A DNA stretch of 64,000 bases from CAYRFF01 sp964436125 (lineage in GTDB: Bacteria > Bacteroidota > Bacteroidia > Chitinophagales > Saprospiraceae), in the NCBI GenBank assembly GCA_964436125.1, contig CAYTBT010000014.1, positions 1 to 64,000 on the forward strand. Reading direction: 5' to 3'. The notes under the pieces are model-generated. The model was not told where the DNA came from. It was given only the letters and a program-made list of their open reading frames with translations, and did no database searches. Shown here in pieces: positions 43,237 to 52,100 of the stretch (its first letter is position 1; every line of letters starts with the position of its first letter). The position numbers were made by a program, and so were the translations under genes.

Positions 43237-43938
43237 CTAAGCCGTCTTATATGCCTCAAGATTCAAGCTATGCACCTCTCCCATATCCACAATAAATCGA
43301 TCTATCCACTCGTCCACAGACTTTCGCCGATATTGCATCACCCAGCGCGGATGAGGCAAGTGCAACAGCTTTTTATACGGCTTCTCCTCCATTAATTTGC
43401 CGAGAAATTTCTTATTCTTCCCCTTTCCCCAGTTAATCACGATATTATCGGATATTGAAGTCTGAAAATGCCATAAAATATGCTTTCTCAAATGTGGTGC
43501 CAGTCGCTCAAATACCGCTCGGGAATCATAATAATTAAAGTTCTTTCCTCCTTTTACATAACCCAATGGCGACACAGAACTTATGATAAAGTCCCCATAA
43601 AACCGTTCACAACCTCCATAAGTTTCAATTAATTGATAAACAAAGTCCGATGAAAGTTCTGCCCGCTTCTCATAAGTGTTCTCGTACCCGCACACTTCCT
43701 GTAGTTTTATCGGATCCGTAAATGGAATACCCGTTATCCCGGCCCCAAATCTCCCGGGATTAATCCCCAGTATCAATGTGCGAGGCTCATCGCCTGAATA
43801 ATAGCGCCTATAAAACCATTCCACTGTTTTCATTACTTCTTCATCGGTAAACGGATCGAGATATTCTACCCCATCACCTAGTGCTTCGTATGGCCTCAAG
43901 TGTCGGTAATAATCGATGATATACTCTGCTATATTCAC
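43237..43938 (-). CDS. SMUG2-type uracil-DNA glycosylase family protein
   Basis: 233 residues. Key motif ILGINPGRFGAGITGIPFTDP, the catalytic loop of the SMUG2 branch, followed by YGDFIISSVSPLGYV and near the C-terminus LHLPHPRWVMQYRRKSVDEWI, the minor-groove loop. It would remove uracil or related damaged bases from DNA in base-excision repair. It is monocistronic, no DNA-repair partner beside it. Confidence 0.88.
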   Translation of the reverse strand: MNIAEYIIDYYRHLRPYEALGDGVEYLDPFTDEEVMKTVEWFYRRYYSGDEPRTLILGINPGRFGAGITGIPFTDPIKLQEVCGYENTYEKRAELSSDFVYQLIETYGGCERFYGDFIISSVSPLGYVKGGKNFNYYDSRAVFERLAPHLRKHILWHFQTSISDNIVINWGKGKNKKFLGKLMEEKPYKKLLHLPHPRWVMQYRRKSVDEWIDRFIVDMGEVHSLNLEAYKTA

Positions 43939-44175
43939 TATGCTATATATTTCTATTCTAGAATCTCCGGATTAATATGACTGTACTGCTTCTATACCGC
44001 TTGCTTCACCAAGCTCAACAATACATAAGTCGGAATAATTTAACGAATAAAGATGTAGAAAGGTCAAGAAAAACACGACTTATAAAAGCTGCTCAGATAA
44101 ATTTTATAAATTTGAGCGATTGTTTTACATCTTTATCCGGATAAATCACTCATAATTTCACTCAATATTAAAAGT

Positions 44176-44904
44176 ATGAATATAATGAGACAACTTTCAT
44201 TCCTATTTGTCCTTCTCTGCTTTTTATCGACAAGTTTCTCTTGCTCTTTCACTCGTTGTATAAAAGGAGAAGGAACAATATCAAGCAAAGTAATTGAGCT
44301 TCCACCTTTTAAAAATATTAAAAGTATAGGAGCTGTAGATATAGTCCTTTCAGAAGGTCCACAGAAAATAAGAGTTGAAGGCTACTCCAATGTCCTCGAC
44401 CGTCCCCAGTTCTCAACTGAAGGAAACACCCTAATCATCGATGCCAAGGATGGCTGCTATTTCAATACAGCATTATCCATTAAAATATCTGTGCCGGGAA
44501 TTGATAATATCTCTTCTACGGGAGCAAGCGATATCATCATCAGGTCACTGCAGTCCGATGGAACACTGACAATTAAAAATTCGGGTTCCGGCGATATAGA
44601 TATTTATGACCTTTCCGATGTGATTGAAATAAAAATAAACTCCGATGGCAGTGGAAACATCACAGCGCACAATACCTATAAATGCAATACCTTTTCTATG
44701 GTGACTACCGGAAGTGGAGATATAAATCTAGACAAATTAAGCTTTAAAAGCGGGTCAATCATATCTTCCGGAAGTGGTGATATCAAGGTGCGTGTAAAAG
44801 AAAATATCACAATCTCTTCTAGTGGTTCAGGTGATATTACCGTTAAAGGAAATCCACGAGTCACACAAGAAAATACCGGTTCCGGCAATATTATAATCTT
44901 GTAA
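44176..44904 (+). CDS. head-GIN domain (DUF2807) lipoprotein
   Basis: 242 residues. Signal peptide with possible lipobox (LLCFLSTSFSC). The rest is a right-handed beta-helix with recurrent G-S-G-D-I turns (SSTGASDIII, NSGSGDIDIYDL, TTGSGDINLD, SSGSGDIKVRV, SSSGSGDITVKG, ENTGSGNIII), the hallmark of DUF2807. Outer-surface or periplasmic, function unknown; members are common in Bacteroidota stress regulons. Confidence 0.9.
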   Translation: MNIMRQLSFLFVLLCFLSTSFSCSFTRCIKGEGTISSKVIELPPFKNIKSIGAVDIVLSEGPQKIRVEGYSNVLDRPQFSTEGNTLIIDAKDGCYFNTALSIKISVPGIDNISSTGASDIIIRSLQSDGTLTIKNSGSGDIDIYDLSDVIEIKINSDGSGNITAHNTYKCNTFSMVTTGSGDINLDKLSFKSGSIISSGSGDIKVRVKENITISSSGSGDITVKGNPRVTQENTGSGNIIIL

Positions 44905-45157
44905 AATCGCCTACATAAATTTTAAGGCTTATGGCTAAAACTATAAACTAGACTGTGCTCGTCCAAGCTCACCCGCATCCGAAAGATTTAGAATTTCTAC
45001 TCGGACATACTGATATTAAATTTCTCAGAGTTTCAATCGGTAACAGCCCCGGCTTTGCCATTTTATCGGGCAGATAAAAAGAAGGCAGAAAAATACAATG
45101 AAAAAATCAAGAAAAGTACACGCATAATTCCCATAAAACCATACCTTTGCTCCACGT
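44905..45157. other. intergenic, possible recombinase fossil
   Basis: A stretch at about 44958-45040 reads LEFLLGHTDIKFLRVS in one frame, resembling the LGH-box of tyrosine recombinases, but with no flanking homology. Otherwise nothing. Confidence 0.25.
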
Positions 45158-45241
45158 TCATTTGGGGTGTCTGAAGTTAATTTCTTCAGTCTGAGATGAA
45201 ACCCATCGAACCTGCCCGGATAATACCGGGAAGGGAAATGA
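45158..45241 (+). promoter_or_regulatory. TPP riboswitch (THI element)
   Basis: The conserved core is present in order: GGGGTGTC, CTGAGATGAAACCC (the CUGAGA pyrimidine-binding loop), ATCGAACCTG, CCGGATAATACCGGG and AAGGGAAATG. P1 pairs TCATTT (45158-45163) with AAATGA (45236-45241), and P3 is CTGAAG..CTTCAG (45171-45189). A downstream hairpin GTGATAAATTTATCAC (about 45247-45262) may be part of the expression platform. It controls the TonB receptor starting at 45335. Confidence 0.93.
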
Positions 45242-45334
45242 TGTCCGTGATAAATTTATCACACCACAAGCCGCGAGGGCGGCAAGATTTCTACCCTGAA
45301 TGTGCGATTATTTGATCATTGAAAATTACAAATT

Positions 45335-47815
45335 ATGCGCACAATTATCAGTATTCTTACGACATGCCTTATTATAACACAAGGCTATTCACAATACTCA
45401 CTATCCGGTAAAATTACCGACCGGAATGGCAAGGCTCTCCCTCAAGTACTTCTCGTACTCGACCAGAGCAGATCAACAATGACAGATGCCTCGGGCTTCT
45501 ATGCATTTAAAGAGGTAAAGGAAGGAGAGCATCTGTTAAAAATAAGCTATTTCAATACCGTAAAAGAGATAGACATACAAGTACATGGTGACATCCGGAA
45601 GGCAATTACATTGAATCTCACACAGACATTCGATGAGATAATTGTCCGCGGTACAAGGGCACAGTACAAGACACCGATGACCTTTACGGAAATAGGAAAA
45701 CAAGCTATCAACACACAGAACGTCGCAGTTGATGCAAGCTATGTCATGAAATGGACACCTTCCGCCGTCGTAAGCTCGGACGCAGGTGCCGGAGTCGGTT
45801 ATACCGGCATAAGAATCCGGGGAAGCGACGCAACTCGCATCAATATTACCATAAATGGCATCCCCTTCAACGATCCGGAAAGTCAGGAAGCATATTGGGT
45901 TGACATTCCCGATATCCTCGGTTCAGCTGACAATATCCAGATTCAGCGGGGCGTCGGTACTTCATCGCAAGGTGCAGCGGCATTTGGGGCAACCATCAAT
46001 GTCAACACCTTGAAGCCTGAACTCGATCCATTCGGGCGGATTGACATGAGTTACGGCTCGTATAATACCAAGAATGTCCGCCTGCGCCTCGGTACGGGCT
46101 TAATCAAAGATAAGTTCTACCTCGAGTCGCGCTTATCGCATACGGATTCCGACGGTTATGTCGATCGCGCCACTTCCAATCTCAACTCCTATTACATCAG
46201 TGCAGGTTATCAGGGAGATATGACTTCCGTCAAATTGGAACACTTTACCGGAAAGGAACGCACCTATCAATCCTGGTTTGGATTGCCCGCTCAATATGTA
46301 GATATAGACTCCTTGCGTACATATAATGCTGCCGGACAGGAAAAAGTCGGAAAGCCTTATGAAAATCAGGTCGATGATTATCTGCAATCACATACACAAC
46401 TTCATATTGCAAGTGCTTTCAGCGATAAATTAACGGCCAAGCTCTCTTTACATTACACCTATGGCTCCGGTTACTATGAAGAATATGAAGCCGATGAAGC
46501 TTTCTCTGACTATGGGATAAGCCCTTTAATCCTTTCCGACGACACCATCCGTTCAACCGACCTCGTGAGGCGACGATGGCTGGACAATGATTTTTATGGC
46601 GCAATTGCTTCAATACAATACAAGCCCAATGACAGAATAGAGCTCGTTGCAGGTGGTGGCTGGAGCAATTACCTCGGAAACCATTACGGAGAAGTGATCT
46701 GGGCGAGATTTGCATCAAATACAGAAAATCCATTCCGCTATTATTTCAACGATGCCCGCAAACAGGATTTTAATCTTTATGCCAAGTCCCTCTTTACCAT
46801 AGTTCCTAGTCTCATAGGATTTGTCGATCTCCAGTACCGACAAGTGAGATATAATTTCCAGGGAATAGACAGAAACGGAGACCAGGTAAGGCACACAGTC
46901 AATCTCCCCTTCTTTAATCCCAAAATAGGTTTAACTTATCTCGGCTTACAGAATCAGAAACTCTATCTTTCCGCAGCTATTGCCCACCGTGAACCCAATC
47001 GCGATGACTATGTAGAGTCTCCTATTGAAAAGCTGCCGGAAGCAGAAAAAATGCTCGATATTGAGGCCGGTTATCAACTTGCTCATGAATATGGCTACTT
47101 CCATGTAAATTCCTATGCAATGCTGTATAAAAATCAGCTTATCCTCACCGGTGAAATTAATGATGTAGGTGAATATCCACGGATCAACGTCGATGATAGC
47201 TATAGAATAGGTATTGAAATGAGCTCTTCCACCGAAATACTGCCGGAACTTTATTTCCTCGCCGGTGGAACAATAAGTCGCAATCGTATTAAAGAATTCC
47301 ATTATTTCATGGATAACTGGAAGACCGGAGGACAGATACTGAGGAGCTTAAGCAATACTCATATAGCCTTCTCACCTGACTTGCTATTGCAAGGAGGTCT
47401 ATCGTACAGGATGAAATTTGAGGGCGATAAATATCATTTGCCGGAAGGCACAGACCAGCGATATCTCGACATCAGCCTGATGACAAAGTACGTCGGAAAA
47501 CAATATCTGGACAATACCTCATTTGACGAAAGTCTTTTACCGGCATATAATTACACAGACCTGCAAGTCGTGTACAATCAGCCCTTAAAGAATGGATCGC
47601 AGCTCCGTTTCAACTTTAAAATTTCCAATCTTTTTAACCAGAAATATATTACCAATGGCTGGATCTACAGATTTATGAGCCCGGAATCTTATCTCGGTGA
47701 AGATCCATACAGGGTACTGGAACAAAGGGGGGAAAATATTAATATATATAGCCAGAGAGGATTTTTTCCTCAAGCACTAATCCATTATTATATGACAATT
47801 TCTATGATATTTTAA
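45335..47815 (+). CDS. TonB-dependent receptor, predicted thiamine uptake
   Basis: 826 residues. Signal peptide, N-terminal carboxypeptidase-like domain (SLSGKITDRNGKALPQVLL, residues about 22-105), plug domain (IRIRGSDATRINITINGIPF, RGVGTSSQGAAAFGATINV) and 22-strand barrel ending with an aromatic (YMTISMIF). The TPP riboswitch immediately upstream makes thiamine or a precursor the likely substrate; TPP-regulated receptors of this kind occur in Bacteroidota (predicted Omr1 type). No PnuT or thi gene is next to it. It is convergent with an outer-membrane protein gene. Confidence 0.9.
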   Translation: MRTIISILTTCLIITQGYSQYSLSGKITDRNGKALPQVLLVLDQSRSTMTDASGFYAFKEVKEGEHLLKISYFNTVKEIDIQVHGDIRKAITLNLTQTFDEIIVRGTRAQYKTPMTFTEIGKQAINTQNVAVDASYVMKWTPSAVVSSDAGAGVGYTGIRIRGSDATRINITINGIPFNDPESQEAYWVDIPDILGSADNIQIQRGVGTSSQGAAAFGATINVNTLKPELDPFGRIDMSYGSYNTKNVRLRLGTGLIKDKFYLESRLSHTDSDGYVDRATSNLNSYYISAGYQGDMTSVKLEHFTGKERTYQSWFGLPAQYVDIDSLRTYNAAGQEKVGKPYENQVDDYLQSHTQLHIASAFSDKLTAKLSLHYTYGSGYYEEYEADEAFSDYGISPLILSDDTIRSTDLVRRRWLDNDFYGAIASIQYKPNDRIELVAGGGWSNYLGNHYGEVIWARFASNTENPFRYYFNDARKQDFNLYAKSLFTIVPSLIGFVDLQYRQVRYNFQGIDRNGDQVRHTVNLPFFNPKIGLTYLGLQNQKLYLSAAIAHREPNRDDYVESPIEKLPEAEKMLDIEAGYQLAHEYGYFHVNSYAMLYKNQLILTGEINDVGEYPRINVDDSYRIGIEMSSSTEILPELYFLAGGTISRNRIKEFHYFMDNWKTGGQILRSLSNTHIAFSPDLLLQGGLSYRMKFEGDKYHLPEGTDQRYLDISLMTKYVGKQYLDNTSFDESLLPAYNYTDLQVVYNQPLKNGSQLRFNFKISNLFNQKYITNGWIYRFMSPESYLGEDPYRVLEQRGENINIYSQRGFFPQALIHYYMTISMIF

Positions 47816-47913
47816 CCCGATATATCTAGCAATTGAGTCTACGTATATCTGCGCTTGTAGCTTGTGCATCTCGCATGCTTCTGAAAAATCCCGGAATCTG
47901 TGCATATTGCTTC

Positions 47914-48453
47914 CTAGAAGTTGATATTAAAGCCTAATCTAAACTCCAGGGGCAACTGCACCGTATTGTCCGGCATAAGGAAGTCCCACAAGAGCATGAC
48001 TTCTCCTATTCCGGCGTCATAACCCAATCCAAGCAATGCATGGGTCCGTATCTCACTCGCTTTATCGTAATAGGTCGTCAGATACTGCTCTTCGACAATA
48101 TTTACTTCTCCATGAATGAATAATTCAGGAATTATCTTAAATCGCGTAAATGCTCCCGCGCCAAATGAATACAGATTAAATTTATCTACTCCGAGCCCGG
48201 TCGTTGCCCTGATATGTGTATATTCAAATATTATCCTGGGCCCAACCGAAAATCGTGGAAATATCTTATACCCTACCATCGGTGAAAATTCTATCCCAAA
48301 GTAGGAGCTGTATGAGCCACCGGATAAGCCTAAGCCTACATTTCCACCATACCATAAATGATCGACAAAATCTCCATTCTTCTGTGCGTGTATTGTAGGT
48401 GTCGCACATACCATCAATAGGAATAATGCGGGCAATAATATTAATCTTCTCAT
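47914..48453 (-). CDS. outer-membrane beta-barrel protein
   Basis: 179 residues, signal peptide ending TPTIHAQ. Barrel strands GNVGLGLSGGSYSSYFGIEF, PRFSVGPRIIFEYTH, NLYSFGAGAFTRFKI, ALLGLGYDAGIG and final LEFRLGFNINF predict a small outer-membrane protein. The family is generic (OMP_b-brl); function unknown. It is convergent with the TonB receptor gene. Confidence 0.78.
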   Translation of the reverse strand: MRRLILLPALFLLMVCATPTIHAQKNGDFVDHLWYGGNVGLGLSGGSYSSYFGIEFSPMVGYKIFPRFSVGPRIIFEYTHIRATTGLGVDKFNLYSFGAGAFTRFKIIPELFIHGEVNIVEEQYLTTYYDKASEIRTHALLGLGYDAGIGEVMLLWDFLMPDNTVQLPLEFRLGFNINF

Positions 48454-49197
48454 ATTTATTCTTCCTTAAAATAGTTTATTAGATACTCTTACTCTATGCC
48501 TTAAATAATTCAATCATCTCTTCTTCTTAAAGAACTCATCTTATTAAATTAATTTCACTACGTTACTATGAAAATAATGAACCGATAAGACTCCATAAAT
48601 GTAAGAAACTTCAACATTTACACAAAGTTTCTACCATCTAACGGCACTTAAACGACCAATCACAAAATTTTTATATAATATACATTTTTTCCTTTAGAAA
48701 AAGGCTACATTTGCCGGTAGTGGCTTATATAGTTCATTTTTATTGCCTTGGTTGCAGTAAGGAAATAAAAGCTTTAACGGAAAGACTTTGTTACAATTCT
48801 ATGTAAATTTTCCATAAACGAAAGCCATAAACCGCCTTGTTTTATATATACACAAGGCTTTTATGGAAGATTTATATAGCTGAGTACGCACTTTAAATAC
48901 CCAAGAATACAGATGAACTATGTATATTTCGATTGAAATGATTCCTTCAGGCATCATTTATTCAATAAGTCGTCTCTATTACCGTACTATCCCTAGCGTA
49001 TGTTAAAATATTGACCTTTGAAAGCTTGCTTAAAATTTGAACTAGAATACGGTGTATTGAATGGATTGCATTAAAATACGCTGATTTTATATATGAAGAA
49101 AGAGAACTAAAATGCTCCAAGCTATTTTATCTTATATTATGCATTCTTTTAAACACTCATATATTGTTAAATAACCCGATATCACACATTAATACCT
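48454..49197. other. long intergenic region, no gene seen
   Basis: 744 bp, strongly AT-rich, with many stops on both strands. It holds the divergent promoters for an outer-membrane gene and the giant metalloprotease; no repeat or riboswitch fold was recognised. Confidence 0.4.
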
Positions 49198-52100
49198 ATG
49201 AATAAAAATATACTATTTTACCTGCTCACATTTTTCATAATTTCCGGCGCAAATGCTCAATCAATAAGCAGTCACATTCTCGACAATGCGATGCAATACA
49301 ATCCTGCTGAAGTAAGCAAGCACTTGGACTCCTACGAAGTATTTCAAGTGGATATGTCCTCCATCTCTGCTTTACAATCAAGGCATAACAATCAGATTGA
49401 ATCCATTGATTTTCACCTAAAGGCTGCAGGTTTCAACACCACTCTACACTTGTTTAATTCAGGCATTGTAAGCTCAGACTACAGCAGAAGAACGAGCTCA
49501 GGCACTGCAATTGATTCCCCTATTCCCAGTCCTATGGAAGGCTATACCACTGAAGGGCAGCTTGTAAAACTGACCATCAATACGCATTTTCTTCACGGAT
49601 ACATTCAGACAGCAGAAACAAGTTATTATATTGATAACTTAAGTAAATACGACCCTTCTGCTCCCGACGATCTCTATGTTATTTACGACATAAAGGGAGC
49701 TGAACAGGTGAAAAATGCAACTTGCGGTACAGATGCCCCTCAACAAGCCTCCGGTACCACGCAATCGCAAGGCCCTGCATATAAAATAGCAAGTACCTGC
49801 TGGGAGATTGAATATGCCCTCGCAGCAGATTATAGCATGTATCTTGATTATGGTTCAGTATCGGGCGTTGAAAACCACATCATGGCAATCGTCAATGATA
49901 TGCAGACCAATTACGATAATGAATTCAACGATGAACTTTCTTATTCTATCGTTGAAACTTATTTTATCGATTGTAGCGGCTGCGATCCATGGACAACAAG
50001 TACCGATGCCGGCACCCTCCTTTCAGATTTCAGATCCTGGGGAAATAGCGGTGGCTTCAATAGTAGCTACGATGTGGCGAGCTTATGGACCAATCGTAAT
50101 TTTGATGGAAGTACTGTCGGTATTGCTTATTTAAATGCCCTCTGTAGTTATTCTCGATATAACTGCCTCTCGGACTTTACCTCCAATATGGAATATCTCC
50201 GCGAAATGAACTCACATGAGCTAGGGCATAACTGGGGCTGTGGCCACGATGCACAAGGCTCACCATACATAATGGCTCCTGTGGTGAGTAGTACTGATCA
50301 ATGGTCCTCCAATTCAATATCAATTATAAATAGCAAAATTGCGTCTAGCCAGGGAAATGGATGTCTGGAAGCCTGTCCGTCCAGCAATCCACCACAAGCT
50401 GCCTTTTCAGCTGATTATACACAAGTGTGTAAAGGTTCTTTTGTCCAGTTCTTTGAGGAGGCTTATGGTGGTCAAGTCACCTCCTATTCCTGGTCATTTC
50501 CGGGCGGTACACCGTCTTCATCTACGGAGGCCAATCCCATCGTAAAATATGCTACACCGGGTTCTTATGATGTTTCATTGCAGGTTACCGGCCCCAATGG
50601 TTCCACGACTGAAAATAAAGTTGCTTACGTCCAGGTAGGCTCCGGAGGCGTCGATGTATTTGAAGCCTTTACCTTTGAGACCGGCTATGATGGCTGGACA
50701 ACACAAGATGATGGAAATAATGGAAGCTTCACGCGCACATCTGTAAATGGAGCTCTCGGTGACCAAGCGCTATTTATCGACAACTATAATGCGCCTTCAG
50801 GAACTTATGACGCCCTCATATCACCGACTTTGAACTTTGCAGGCAGAACCCAGGCCTTTATGCAACTCGACTATGCCGTAGCAGGAAATATGAGCAGTAA
50901 TGATTCATTAATTGTCTATGTATCCAAGGATAATGGCGCGACTTATTCTCGCGTATTTGCTATCACGGAAGACGGCACAGGAAACTACGTTACTGCACAT
51001 ACATCAGGTAATTTTATTCCGGCAGACTCTACCGATTGGTGTATTAATCACGCCGGTCGCGGACACAATTGCCTTGTCATAGATCTAAGTCTCGTCGCCG
51101 GTTACGACGATATCAAGGTCAAGGTACAGCAATATCACGAGTCCGGAAATAATCTATATATCGACAAGATTGCCTTCAGGAGTGATTGCTATCAACTCCG
51201 GGCACCGGAAGGTGCATTTACGGCTGATATTACCTCCGGTTGTGCTCCTTTAACCGTTCACTTTACCGATTTATCTTCTCAAGATCCTACTTCATGGCAA
51301 TGGACATTTCCCGGCGGTACTCCTAGCAGTTCAACAGAAGAAAATCCGACCGTTGTTTATGAGAATGGCGGTACTTACGATGTGTATCTCTCGGTAAGCA
51401 ATGGAGCCGGTTCCGACAATGTAGAAAAAATTGACTTTATTGTTGTGAATGATGTGCCTATAACGAGCTTCACCTATTCCAGAACAGGTCTAGTTGTAAG
51501 CTTTGTCAATACATCGAGTAATGCACAGGCCTATCACTGGGACTTCGGCGATGGTGCTACAAGTACGGATCCCAATCCCGTTCACACTTATGCGGCTCCG
51601 GGGCAATATACCGTAACCTTAACCGCTTCCAATATCTGTGGCGACAATACTTATACCGAGACAATTGAAATAGTCTTAGAGCCTGTCGCAGGATTCAGTG
51701 CTCAGAATACCACGATATGTGAAGGTGATCCTATTCAATTTAACGATGAATCACAATACGCTGAAAATTACAAATGGATATTTGAAGGGGGAACGCCGGC
51801 TATATCAACGGAATCCGATCCGCTGGTCACTTATGCTCAAGCCGGTGTCTATGATGTCACGCAGATTGTCATGAATTCAGAAGGAATAGACACCTTGATT
51901 AAAGATGATTATGTCGTTGTCCTCGCGCTCCCGGTTGCGGATTTTACCGCTTCCGCAAATGGGCTTGTCGTTGACTTTACCGACAATTCTCAATATGCCG
52001 ACAGCTATTTATGGGACTTCGGTGATGGAAATACCTCCACCGAACAGAATCCCACGCATGTTTACGCAACCGGCGGCACTTATGCCGTTCAACTCATAGT

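Noticed and set aside
44958..45050. Tyrosine-recombinase-like fragment (LLGHTDIKFL)
   Set aside because: About a dozen residues only, no catalytic Arg/Tyr and no frame on either side.
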